Assembly (NCBI GenBank): GCA_003550325.1
Contig: QKWP01000268.1
Coordinates: 159,197-223,196, forward strand
Source: Gigaspora rosea
Lineage: Eukaryota > Glomeromycota > Glomeromycetes > Diversisporales > Gigasporaceae
Length of the DNA: 64,000 nucleotides
Reading direction: 5' to 3'
Shown here: positions 23,206-34,383 of the stretch, piece after piece
Position numbering within the stretch: the first letter of the stretch is position 1
Layout of the letters: every line of letters begins with the position of its first letter
Made by a program: the position numbers and the translations under genes
The notes under the pieces: generated by a model
Databases searched by the model: none
What the model was told of the DNA's origin: nothing
Seen by the model: the letters and a program-made list of their open reading frames with translations, nothing else

Positions 23206-24510
23206 AACCCATTAAAAAAAAACTAAGTTTAAAAAATTTTTATTTATTAAAGCTTCTATATAATTACTAACTATATTTTATAATATAGATATGATTATAT
23301 AGAAAATATTTTATAACTATTATAACTCTATATAATTACAAAAAACTTTTTCTGCTGATCTCTGTTTTATTACAAATTATACTCATACTTTATTTTCAGT
23401 AGCTTAAATAAGAAAACAAATTATATTGTATACGAACAGATACCAACTATTGTCATTCTTTACTTCATAAACCTCTTGTCTTACCTTAGTTTTATTTAGA
23501 TTTATATTTTAAATTTTTACAAACCATAAGCTTGACGTTTCAAACCATGCTACTGTGAGTACACTCTACTATTAAGCAATTTATTTCAAACCTTACTACT
23601 GTGAATAACAATACTGGAAAATTCTCTACTCAAAACTCTGGCTACAGAAATTAAACTATCTAGATATGTGGCTCTAGTATTCTTGATATAAGGCTCTGAT
23701 ACTCTCAAAATTGCCTTCGCATTTTTCAAAAGTGAGCGATTTGGTTTGCCTCTATCAAACATACAATTACATCATCGATTACTAATTTTGGTATGATCTA
23801 TATGTAAACATAAATCAAAACGACTAACACATCGACTACCACATGACTATCATAACTCGATCACAAATTGAAACAACATTACATGACCTTGTCTAGAATA
23901 GTTAGGTCGAATCTTTCCAGCTCAATATATTACTACTATAGATTTCACAGTTAGATTAGGATTTTGGTCATATCTAACCAGCTTTGGGCTGCAGATGCAT
24001 TATATGATACGGTAGTTTGAGTTCTTAGTTCTGAGAAATAGCTTTATGTCATAATACATGTAAATGTAAATGTATATAAAATAAATCATTAATAAAGAAC
24101 AATGAGCAAGGTCACGGTTGTTAAAAAAAAAAAACTCTATGTAATTACTACTTTTTGTATCCTAAAAGTATAATTATATGAAGGTTTGACTGCACTTTTT
24201 ATTACAAACTTGTATATTTTAAATTTTTTTTAATAATAAATAAAATTTAAAAGGCTTTAAATATATAATTAAATTATTTACTTTTTTATTATTTTAAAAA
24301 ATTTTATTTTAAAATTATTTTTAGCTAAAGTAAATAAAATACTAAAACTAAATATTTTATTTTGTATAAAAAGTTAACAATTATTATTAATTAATTTAAA
24401 ATAAATTTAAAATTTTTTATATTTAAGTAATACTTTAAAAAATTATTTATATCAACTTTTATAGTTTAATTTAGTTATAATATTATCTTTAATTTGTAAA
24501 ACATTGTAAG
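23206..24510. other. AT-rich spacer with possible retroposed 3' end
   Basis: At about 23540-24134 the base composition is less AT-rich and the block ends aataaagaacaatgagcaag then cggttgtt and a run of 12 A. That resembles the 3' end of a polyadenylated retroposed sequence. No reading frame over 60 codons is present and I cannot name the source. Confidence 0.35.
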
Positions 24511-24512
24511 TA

Positions 24513-25041
24513 GGGGGGGCATCCATAAATAACGTTATATACCCCCTCATAGTAGCGCTGGACCCCCCTCTACTATATAAAAAAATTTTTCAAAATCCGT
24601 ATATTTATATAAAAATTTTACAAAAACTTGAATATATTGTGACACAGTGATCCGATTTGGATGATTTAGATACCATTCGATTAGTCTCAGTGAGACGAAT
24701 CCAATGATACCAAAATTATTCATTTGGATCACTGGATCAATAGTTATTCACAAAAAACCATTGATCTTTTAGTAATTTTATAAGAAAACATAATAACCAA
24801 TAGTATTTAGCCAATAGAATTTGATCAAGTGATCCAAATGAAATGAAATTGGTACCATTCGACTCCTCTCACCGAGACGAATCGAATGTACCAAAACATT
24901 AAATTTGGACTACTGATTCAAGTTTTAGCCAATTTTTTCTAAAAAAATTATATTATATTTTTTTGATCTCTCCCTACTTATTAAGAAAAATGTTATCATT
25001 CATCCAACCCCCTCTTGTATAACGTTATTTATAGATGCCCC
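24513..25041. mobile_element. GGGGGCATCC foldback element
   Basis: Left GGGGGGGCATCCATAAATAA and right end inward GGGGCATCTATAAATAACGT. TA lies outside both ends. The interior has inverted modules: gtctcagtgagacgaatcc near 24687 and ctctcaccgagacgaatcg near 24866 (the second on the other half), plus repeated ccaaaat-tcatttgg-type blocks. Related copies: 59861-60387 (527 bp) and the half at 447-632. The minus frame at 24547-24732 is a by-product of the arm. Confidence 0.82.
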
Positions 25042-25069
25042 TAGTATATAAAATCTGATCCCAAAAGTA

Positions 25070-25258
25070 TGGAATCTTGTGCACATTGTATATATAATTT
25101 ATATGATCAATTTTAAAAATTTGTACACATTGTATATATAATTTATATAAACAATTTTAAAAATTTGTGCATATTGTATATATAATTTATGTGAGCAATT
25201 TTAAAAATTTGTGCACATTGTATATATAATTTATATGAACAATTTTAAAAATTTGTAT
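25070..25258. repeat. Four-unit ~45-bp tandem repeat
   Basis: Units contain cacattgtatatataatttat followed by atgatcaattttaaaaattt (variations tatgaacaa, tataaacaa), four in a row. Simple AT-rich tandem repeat with no coding content. Confidence 0.85.
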
Positions 25259-25385
25259 ACTGTACTGTATTTACCTGAAATAATGCACAGAGGAGTTATT
25301 TTGAGGTTTAGCCCGAATTAAGTTTAATTTAAACTGAAATTTGTAATTTCATCCCTGTACGTTATTTTAGATAAATACGGTATAG
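25259..25385. mobile_element. ~127-bp foldback element with TACCGTA-type ends
   Basis: Left TACTGTATTTACCTGAAATA and right end inward TACCGTATTTATCTAAAATA match over about 25 bases. A smaller cousin of 1056-1373 by its ends. A related sequence without a clear left end lies near 44704-44815 (aaattacattcttgcacatt then attacatacagta). Confidence 0.6.
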
Positions 25386-25544
25386 CTTTTTATTAGAGTT
25401 GCTAGTACAGAGTACTTGGTAATGCCAATAGTGCACTAATACAGGTAGTGCACCTGGCACACCAAATATAGGTATAGTACAGAGTGGTAAGCCAATCATA
25501 TTTAAACTTAATTAAATATTATTAAATTGAAGTTTGCTATTTAT

Positions 25545-25845
25545 CACCACTGGTGATCACACTAGTATTCAATTTACCAATTAAAATTCAGGATCAGGCA
25601 TAACATGTAGATCAATTTTTGTGTAACAAAAACAAAGAATTTTTAAAATTTTGACTATAAAACTACTTTTTTTTATGCAAAAAAAAATTCCTGCTAAATT
25701 TTACTATATACAAAGCCCTATTCTAATCTCTAACCTTTACCCTTACACTAATATTAAAAAGATTAAATTTTTATTTAGTTTGTTTTGTTTATTTTGTTTT
25801 ATGCATTGTTGATTACCGGTGATGATACCAGTAGTGATTCGTAGT
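25545..25845. mobile_element. CACCAG-type foldback element
   Basis: Left tatcaccactggtgatca and right attaccggtgatgatacc with further inverted similarity inward. The middle has the shared core in reverse: tgcaaaaaaaaattcctgc, then ctaacctttacccttac. It resembles 43845-44163 in layout. Confidence 0.5.
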
Positions 25846-26724
25846 AATTTTCTATTAAATTATTACAAATTTACTAATTTTCCATACTTTTGATTTGTTT
25901 TACTAATTATTTATATATTAAAGTATCAACATTATAAAAATGATTAATTCTGATTGGTTGAATTTATGTTGTTTACAATTGTAATTGGTCGATTACCTGA
26001 TTTTATATGATCACAATGTGATCACTATTAAAAATAATCTATGTTCACTTTACTCTTAAATTTATTTTTTAATATGGTACACCACTAGGTGCACCTATGT
26101 ACCAAAAAATTTAATGGTGCACTACTAAATTTATATATGCACCAGCAACCCACTTTTTATATATAAATTTATATGGATAAATCTAAATATATATAAGGTA
26201 AAAAGGAGTAATTTGGCAAATAGGATAATTTGATGAATTGTAAAAAAATGTAAATATATTAAATCCTATGATCAGATCTGAACAATTTCTATACCATTCA
26301 AATGAGATTACCCATGTGCTAGTGGGGGCCAAGCTAAGCTTTACCCACTACTCTTAGTAATCTATTGTATATTATAGCAGATATGCTATCTGGATTGGTT
26401 AGCAGATACTTTCTCTAAAGGTAGATAAGCACTGGCTGTGTTGCGTAACTAGCCCAAGTGAAAACCACCCCTATCCTCAGCAAGCTAGCTCTCACTTCTC
26501 CTATGTGACGCAGCTACTCCCAACTGGATTTCATAATACATTTTGTACAACTTCCAAAGGACCCCGAATAATTTATGTAAGGTTATATTTAAGCATCATA
26601 GTAAAAATTTTTTTGGTTAGAACTTTTGGTTTAGCATATTAAGCTATATTTTACACATTAGATTAAGCTTTTACTCATTTTAACTTTTTTTGAAATACAA
26701 CATCTCTAAAAAAAAAAAAAAAAA

Positions 26725-27012
26725 NNNNNNNNNNNNNNNNNNNNNNNNNNNNNNNNNNNNNNNNNNNNNNNNNNNNNNNNNNNNNNNNNNNNNNNNNNNN
26801 NNNNNNNNNNNNNNNNNNNNNNNNNNNNNNNNNNNNNNNNNNNNNNNNNNNNNNNNNNNNNNNNNNNNNNNNNNNNNNNNNNNNNNNNNNNNNNNNNNNN
26901 NNNNNNNNNNNNNNNNNNNNNNNNNNNNNNNNNNNNNNNNNNNNNNNNNNNNNNNNNNNNNNNNNNNNNNNNNNNNNNNNNNNNNNNNNNNNNNNNNNNN
27001 NNNNNNNNNNNN
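26725..27012. other. Assembly gap of 288 N
   Basis: The run of N is bordered by poly-A on both sides and by the pyrimidine minisatellite on the right. The true length of the missing sequence cannot be known from the window. Confidence 0.99.
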
Positions 27013-27026
27013 AAAAAAAAAAAAAA

Positions 27027-27200
27027 AACCTCCCGATTTTTACCCTCCCTCCCTTTTACCCCTCCCTCCCTTTTACCCCTCCTTCCCTTTTACCCCTCTC
27101 TCTTTTTTACCTTTCCCTCCCTTTTACTCCTCCTTCCCTTTTACTCCTTTCTTTCTTTTACCCCTCTCTTCCTTTTTCACTCTCTCTTTTTTACCTGCTA
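27027..27200. repeat. Pyrimidine minisatellite, second copy
   Basis: About ten units close to CCCTTTTACCCCTCCCT, the same as 20-222. It lies just after the gap inside the AGGACCC mid-size element. Confidence 0.85.
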
Positions 27201-27439
27201 GATTACTATTATAGCCCAACATTTTCATTAGCATATTTCAAATATAACATTTATAAAAATGATCCCATTAGCATTCTTTTAAATATACCTATTTTGCCAT
27301 TTAGCGGTTTTCAAATATAACCTTTTTTTCCAATACCTACTTTTCAAATATAACTTTTTTTAAAAAATAGGCCCCCATTAGCTATTTTTCAAATATAATA
27401 TCACATAGATTATTCGGGGTCCTACTTCCAACTTCTTGT

Positions 27440-27972
27440 AGAGCAGTTGGTGTTCTACTGTTGGTTAGGCCAGGGAGCTTTATTTCGTACATTGTACTTC
27501 CCACCAGGTGATTCGTCATATCTCCAATTCGCAGATCTATCTCTATAGTAGTAGTTTTCTTCCAATTTAGATTTGGTACCGATGCCAGAGGTGTTCCTTA
27601 TCTAGTTTAGGCCAATTCTTTACTACAGATCCCTTTGTGTTCACTACTTTTCTCACCACTCTAGTTCGTGTTATAGTCACATTATCTTCCCAATCAAGAT
27701 CCCAAGACTGGCTTAGGGTTGTTAGTGCTACCTTGCTCTTGCCCACCAAGGAATTACTCATGCAACCTTTGCGTAACTGGACCATTATCTATGGTGCCAA
27801 CCCTCCACAATAGAACTTCTTCCGGAAATTTCTAAAACCAGATTTGTACTTCACATAGACTTTCACAGGGTCTTGCATCTGAATTTTCCTAGAAACCGCT
27901 TCTAGTAGAATTCGAACCAAAAACTTTGGCTGTGAGAGTTGAGCATTTAGACCACTAGACTATGGGGCCCTA
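27440..27972 (-). mobile_element. Possible tRNA-derived retroposon (SINE-like)
   Basis: On the minus strand the first ~75 bases (27972 down to 27898) carry a polymerase III A box, TAGTCTAGTGG, and 35-40 bases on a B box, GGTTCGAATTC. Between them, the loop CTCTCAC is the anticodon-loop sequence of tRNA-Glu(CTC). The acceptor and T stems no longer pair, so it is not a working tRNA gene. Downstream to about 27440 the GC content stays raised and there is a 72-codon minus frame (27785-27567) I do not recognise. I infer a tRNA-headed retroposon; its 3' tail and duplication were not found. Confidence 0.5.
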
Positions 27973-28084
27973 ACCCAACCAGCAAATTTTCATGCATCAT
28001 ATTATTTTGATCTTTTATATTTAATTTTGTAACTTTTTTTATTTCACTAATCTTAAATAAAAATTTATTAAAACATAAAATTTT

Positions 28085-29765
28085 CTTCTGCTAAAAGAGG
28101 TGATGCAATCAGTGCTACACTTAAAAAGCTAAATGATTGCTTTTTTAGATCCAAATCTCCAAGTATTAATAGCTTAGCAAAAGACTTCAGTCTTTCAAAA
28201 ACTATACTTCAGCATGCAATTAGTAATAATGGACCCCTCTAAACGTTCAGGTGCACCCAACATTCTCACTAGTTATAAAAAAAATTAGCTTGTCAGCTAC
28301 TGCATTAATATGCAGAAGCTCGGGTTTGGTTTAACAAAACAGGAGTTAATCATTGCATAATAAAATGATGAAGTTAAATAAATGATCACACCTGTTTGGA
28401 GAAGATGGGCCAGGTCAAGACTGGTAGGAACATTTATAAGGAAATACTCCGAGTTGTTCTTTTGTATTCCTCAAAAATTATTAGAACAAGGGCACAAAAA
28501 GCAAATAAAACTATTGTTAATGACTATTTCAAAAACTTAAACAAATTATCGATGAAAATTTACTTGCCATGCCGCAAATATGAAATATGGATGAGACTGG
28601 GTTCTTAATTAAAAAAGGTTATAGCGAAAAAAAGTGCACATCAAATCCACAAAATTGCACATGAAATCTTATGACCATATTTCAGTTGCACCCACAATTT
28701 TAGTAGCTAGATCTTATATTCTACCTTTAATAATTTATAAAAGCATTCATATGATTCCTGGTTTACTTGACAGAGCACTACAAGTACAGAGTACATGTGT
28801 AAAGACCTATTTCAAATATACCTTGATTATTTTATTTGATTAATTCCTCCTACTCGATTAGTATTACTAATGTTAAATGGTCATAGTAGTTATATTAGTT
28901 ATACAATTATTAACTTTTGTTGTAATAATGGGATCTTTCTTTATGCACTTCTGCTATATACAATCCATGTTTTGCAACTGTTGAAATTCTTTTTGTGAAA
29001 CTAAAAAAAAATATAGTAAGGTATATGAAAAATATAGTAATAAAAATAATAGCATAATAATAACTAAACAAACCTTTGCGAGAGTTTTTAGTTTTACTTT
29101 TCTTGAAACTTACACTCCACAAGCCATTTGTAATGCCTATAAAGCAATAGGAATTTGGCTATATGACCCAAAAGCTATTGGTCCTAACTGTTTAGACTTA
29201 TTATTAGTAACTGAACAATTCAATATCTTACTTTTATCTAGTCAATCTTTTATTTAACAAGCCACACCATCTTTGTCAGCTCAAAAGTCTACTAATTCAA
29301 AGCATTTTTATTCTACTCATTCGAATGTTGACCAACTAATAGAAGAATATAAAACTTAAAATGAAAATACTTTATTAAAGTCACAAATTTCAGTAGCAAA
29401 TAAAGAACTAAATACTTACAAAAATCCTGAGACATCCTTGCTATATTCAGTTCTTAAGTACCCAGTTTTCACATTCTAACAGAAAGTTCATAGTCAACTA
29501 CAAAAGACCTGACCAGGTCTGATCTACCTTCTTCTGGAAAAAAAAAGACGCTTCCATTTTTTTGGCTCCTCACTAGTGAAGAAAGTTGGTGCCAATTAGA
29601 AGAAATGAACAGAAAAGTGGAATATAAGGCCAACAAAGCAAGACAAAAAAAGAAGATAGCAGCCCAAAAAAAAGCTGAACAGGAACTTCGTTTGGCATAA
29701 AAAAATAAAAAAAGAGTCCAAAAGACAACTGGAAAGCAGAAAGGTCATTAAAAAAAAAAAATAAA
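28085..29765 (+). pseudogene. pogo-type (DDE) transposase pseudogene
   Basis: Pieces in order on the plus strand: an N-terminal helix-turn-helix-like segment (28085-28230, Ser-Ile-Asn-Ser-Leu-Ala-Lys-Asp-Phe); Met-Asp-Glu-Thr-Gly-Phe (28588-28605), the first catalytic Asp region of pogo/Tigger transposases; Leu-Leu-Met-Leu-Asn-Gly-His-Ser-Ser (28862-28888), where the second catalytic Asp is replaced by Asn; and a Lys/Gln/Ala-rich coiled tail (29570-29720). Frameshifts and stops separate the pieces. It ends by a short A-rich run near 29748. Inactive; terminal repeats not identified. Confidence 0.78.
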
Positions 29766-30192
29766 TAAATTTATTTTAATTTTATAATCAAAATTTGCCA
29801 AATTACCCTTTTAATCTTAAAATTGTATTTTTTAGTACTATATACATAGCAGTGATCTTTACCAATTTTCATTTATTATATCCTTTTTTTATAGAACTAT
29901 TCTAAATATAATTGGTTGGGATATGAACTTTTGCACTTATTTTTAATAAAATTTTATTAAGTGATAAATCGACCAATAAAAATAGATCACGTGAACACAT
30001 GATTGATCAATCGATCACATATTCACATATTCGCGTGATCGATTTTTATTGGCCGATCACGGGTCACCATAAACTAACGCCCGAAATTTTATAGTTAAAA
30101 GTTTTAAAACAAAAATTTTAAATTTCTATTAAAAATGTTTAATAATTTTATAATAAAGAGAGCCTATATTTTTTACATAGAAAATAGAATAA
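29766..30192. other. AT-rich spacer with repeated GATCGA motifs
   Basis: No gene. The tract 29950-30075 (aaatcgaccaataaaaatag ... gtgatcgatttttattgg) is a short inverted repeat with cacgtga- and gatcgatca-like motifs, a likely small foldback element. Confidence 0.5.
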
Positions 30193-30713
30193 ATGCATAT
30201 CTCGCACCCTGCGATGTGCTTATATATCACACCCTAATTTGATTGGCTAAATTTGTAGATCGTTATTTTTAAAAAAATAAACAAATTATTGTGAAAATTT
30301 TTAGGTTAGGGTTAGTATAGAAGGTTTACTAGGAAATTCTTAAATTTCTTTGCGCCTATATGCAAAATTTTGTGCTAAACAAGTTTACTTAGTCGAAGTA
30401 AAAAGGTTATCTTAATAAAATTTAAAGATATTCGCAATTTTTCATTTTTTAACTTGTTTTTTGATGATTTCTCTAAATTTTATTAAGACAATCTTTCCAG
30501 TTCGACTAAGTAAACTTGTTCAGCACTAAATTTTGCATATAGGCGCAAAAAATTTTTAAGACTTTTCTTAAAATTTCATAGACTAATTCTTAATCTAAGA
30601 ATTTTATCAAAAATTGATTTTTTTAAAAAAAATAATGATCTGCAAATTTAGCCAGTCAAATTAGGGTGCGATATACAAGCACATCACATGGGTGCGAAGC
30701 ATATTAAACTTCT
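30193..30713. mobile_element. ~520-bp long-arm foldback element
   Basis: Left tgcatatctcgcaccctgcg and right end inward tgcttcgcacccatgtgatg continue as matching blocks gtgcttatatatc / gtgcttgtatatc and caccctaatttga. Further inward the arms still pair (gcgcctatatgcaaaatttt near 30352 with aaaattttgcatataggcgc near 30527). The left arm has a gttagggttag core. Non-coding. Confidence 0.82.
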
Positions 30714-32442
30714 AGAAAATATATAGCAAAATCAATATTTAAATTTTTAAAATCAAGGTAAGCAAATTACCTGTTTACAAATTAAGGAATAGGGTATTAA
30801 TATAATTCATAAAAAGGAAATACTCAAGGCATTCAAGAGGGGTTTAAATTATAAATCAATATATAGGTTATATTTTTTAAACAATACTGTATATATAAAT
30901 AATATTATTTAAAAGTATAAGTTGATTATTGTAATATATAATTAGTAAAAATGCTATTTAAAATATTTAATAAGAGATAAACTTTTCATTAATAACTTTA
31001 CTAATAATAAAATATATTTTAGTATTCATCGTATATGAGTTTTTGAATGATTTGATTGGTTGATGTTCATGTGCTATAAAAAGTGCAAGAGTAGATGCAA
31101 AGACAAGTTTTTTTAAGGTTTAATTCATGATGAATCTACTATTTTTGGGATCTTGTATACGGCAATATACGGTAACAGAAGCCAATTATATAATTTAAAA
31201 CTAAAAATTAATATACCTATTTGTATTTTATACGAGGTAGCCCACATAAATTAATAAAGTTTAGATATAACTACTATATAAAATAATTAACTAATTTTTT
31301 CAGTATAACAGATACTAATTATGATACTAATTATCATACTAAAAAAGAAATACTATGACTGGAGCTGGGGAATCAAAGTGAAAGCCTTTCAAATATTTAT
31401 TAAATTTTCGAAAACGTCCGGTTCCTGACTCTGATTTTAGGTTGCGTATCCAGAAATTAACCTAAATCAGGTTCAAAGTCTGGATACTAAAATCTTAGTA
31501 AAAACCGACTTTTAATGAAATTACGATATTGTATGTCAAAAGATTTAATAGAATAGTTACTTAATTGTTAATTGTTAATGTAGAGCTTATTATGATTGTA
31601 ATGTTTAAAGTTTATTTTTATGCAAACTAAAATGTCGTCATTAGATATATCATAAAATGTTATTATATCACAAGCAAAAATTACATATTACTATGAAATA
31701 TTTTATTGTGTTAATCGTATTGGAAGTTCTTTCAATTTGATAAATATTTTAAAATGCAAAAACACCAGTGTAGACTAACATTCTATCAAACAAAAATCAT
31801 ATAGTACGGGAAAATCGGGAACTTACTTTCGTACGCAATTCCCTCTATGCTTTGCTTTGCTTGGATTCATAAGCCACAAGGCTTAGCATTACTACAAGTC
31901 ATAATAAATCTTGAAAATAGGAATTTGCAACATGTTTTACATTTGTAGGCGTATCAATAGTTAGTACTCTGATTTTCTTTTCTATAGTACTTTTTCTTTT
32001 GACAAATTACAAAAATTAGAATAAATATGCATTTACACCGAATATTGCTTTCTTTATAAATTTATTATTAATATAATTCTAAAAGTTAAGAGAAATTGTA
32101 AAATTTATAATAATTAACGTTAAGGTCTAATAATTAGGGCTCCATCCCACAAAAAAAAACGCCGCTGCCAAGGCAAAACCAGTAAGTAAATAAATATTTA
32201 TCGCTATGGAGAACGTAACCCTGGGAAAGTTGTGATATTAGATATAAATCACATGAGCATGAGTAAGAAAACCTATTATAACGATAAGACTTCCAAGATC
32301 ACTGATCTAATGTTTTGCTATACAATAGATAAATTTATTCGTCCAAAAATTAAAAATAACTATATATAAAAAGACCAGATTTTTCACAAAAAAAAAAGCA
32401 CCATTTTTTTTTATTTTATTGCCTCCATTTCTTCTTCAACTG

Positions 32443-32503
<61 letters not shown>

Positions 32504-32685
32504 ATGTGGCATCATGAGAACTATCAAGATTAAAAAATATTCACGTCATCATTAGATATAATAGATACGCAGATATAAAAATATGAACTATGAAATTCGA
32601 AATCTTTTTGATTGTTCTCAAAAATATATATATATATATTAAATCTGATTTTTCAACAAATACAGCGTAAGACAAATTATTAATC
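30714..32685. other. Intergenic region upstream of the PB1-like gene
   Basis: Mostly AT-rich. A run of about 55 A lies at 32443-32496. At 31850-31885 on the minus strand there is an ATG, 14 codons and a GTAAGT donor, but no partner exon could be supported. A short inverted repeat (aggttgcgtatccag with ctggatac, 31440-31490) is present. The promoter of the gene at 32686 should lie in the last few hundred bases; no defined element is visible. Confidence 0.4.
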
Positions 32686-34037
32686 ATGAAAGTTCGCCAA
32701 GATGCTAGTAATAGTGAAAGTAAGGTCGAATGGGTCGTTAATGCTTCAAAACATGGTCAATCAAGTAAGTAATAATAAACATAAGTTATCTATATCGAGT
32801 TTATTTTTTTACAACTCTTTTTAACTATAATCATTTATAATTTTTTTTACATAATTCTTTTCTCAAACAATTGTTTTTTCAAGAATCTTCATTACAAAAA
32901 ACCATTTTACCAACCGAATGCAAACATAATTTCTACAACACAATTCGAGCACAATTACGTCAAATAATGATTTATGGAGTTACAAAAACTCGTTATACAA
33001 TGAGTACAAATCAAATAAATCAAATGTCATTATTTTTCGATCCAAATGTACCGGATCATATTTCTATTTGTTTTAATGAAATGAAATACGAAGTTATTAT
33101 TCCTTATGAAGAAATTTGTAAAATTGAAGTTATAAATTTTGGAAAATTGTTCTTAAAATTTAGATATCGTTTTGAAAGAAAGGTAAGTATGGTACGTATG
33201 TATTGTATGTATGTACGTACACTTTTTAATATTTTTATTTTTGTAACGTTTTTTTTTTTTTTTTTTTAAAAAAAAAAATCTCATACTTTATTAAATAGTA
33301 CTATTATCGAGAAATAAATCATCCATGGATGTTAAAACGCACTTTACTATACAGTGATCCGACTGATGGCTATTTAGACGAAGCAATATCACTCTGTTTA
33401 AGACCATTAAATTCAGTGGATTATTACTATGCCCATAACGTACAAAGTGAAATCAGTAAATTGAGTCGAATGAAATTGAACAATTTATCGGTAATATTGT
33501 ATTAAAATTGATTTATATTATTTTATATACTTTTTTTTTTTTTTTACAGTATATTTCTTCTTTGTTACCTTACTTATTTTAAAAATTTTAATTTATATAA
33601 TTAATCAATGCGTAGAAACAAATTAGTATAAATTCACCTGAAGTTATGAATGGTCATAAGAATAGTACATGTACGACACCCTCTGAACTAAGATTAAATG
33701 AGGTGACTTGTTTATATTTGTTATAGTGGATTTTCATATAACGACAATGATAATTTACTATACATATTGTTTTACGTTTTTATTTTAAACTATAAAGGTA
33801 TATATCACATGTATTTTTGCAACTGAAAAACGAGCGATTTTCTATCCTGTTGATGGTACATTTTATCATCTCCGATTATTCATTTCGAGAAGATTCCCAA
33901 ATAAACAGTGGAATAAAACATGGTTTAGAAATAATCATGGAAGTTGGATTAAATTAAAAAATGAAAGTGATTGGAATCTAGCAAAATCCGAAAGTCAATG
34001 TGGGAAAATGGAAAGGGTGATTATATATTTTAAATAA
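32686..34037 (+). CDS. Five-exon gene, 298-aa protein with C-terminal PB1-like domain
   Basis: Exons 32686-32764, 32884-33182, 33299-33490, 33616-33702 and 33798-34037 join in frame to 299 codons with the stop; donors are GTAAGT, GTAAGT, GTAATA and GTGACT, acceptors all AG. An in-frame TAA at 32668-32670 supports the ATG. The last exon (residues 220-298) looks like a PB1 domain by length and layout: a first strand with Lys-Arg, a helix His-Leu-Arg-Leu-Phe-Ile, then Gly-Ser-Trp-Ile-Lys-Leu and Asp-Trp-Asn-Leu-Ala. The acidic OPCA cluster is largely missing, as in basic type PB1 domains. PB1 domains pair signalling proteins. Residues 1-190 (aromatic, beta-rich) I do not recognise. It converges on the dynein light chain gene, 346 bp between stops. 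No decay is seen. The third and fourth donors are the weakest part of the model. Confidence 0.8.
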
Positions 34038-34383
34038 AGATTTTTTTTTGTAGCATGTCAATGATTTACGTTTTGTGTGATATGCAAAAAGTGGATTAGT
34101 TTAATACTGTAATAAGTATTGCTTTGCTCTTTTATACATACATCTACATATTGGATAATTAAGATTATAATGATAATCGTAATGCATTATCGACCCCAAG
34201 ATTCTGATGCTCATAATCAATTTAAGGTGATTTATTTATATAATGACATAAATAAAGTAATGACATAAAGTAATGACATAAAAATAACGAAATAAATGAA
34301 GATACGGATTTTCTCAAATATGTGCGTACACACTGTATCGACTACTGTATCGAATTACAATATTACATTTTCAGGTTGACAAT
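34038..34383. other. Short intergenic region between convergent genes
   Basis: 346 bp of AT-rich sequence that must hold both 3' ends. A repeated taatgacataaa unit (34236-34286) is present. No defined polyadenylation site can be chosen. Confidence 0.6.

Larger units (their letters stand above)
26558..27423. mobile_element. AGGACCC-family element, mid-size class, complete copy with gap
   Basis: Left AGGACCCCGAATAATTTATG, right end inward AGGACCCCGAATAATCTATG; the exact octamer ACTTCCAA flanks both ends (26550-26557, 27424-27431). Inside are a poly-A run, the assembly gap, another poly-A run and the pyrimidine minisatellite. The frame drawn across the gap is not real. Related copies: 1-446 and 14552-15635. 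Confidence 0.88.

Noticed and set aside
26690..27214. 174-codon plus-strand frame spanning the gap
   Set aside because: It is mostly N, with poly-A and a pyrimidine minisatellite on either side. It is not coding.
27898..27972. Functional tRNA-Glu gene
   Set aside because: A and B boxes are kept but acceptor and T stems do not pair, so it is scored as a tRNA-derived head.
31840..31890. First exon of a minus-strand gene
   Set aside because: ATG plus 14 codons and a GTAAGT donor are present, but no downstream exon with a matching acceptor and frame could be supported.
32871..33269. Single-exon gene starting at 32871
   Set aside because: The first residues lie in the upstream intron and the end runs into a poly-T intron. 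The spliced five-exon model explains the frame better.
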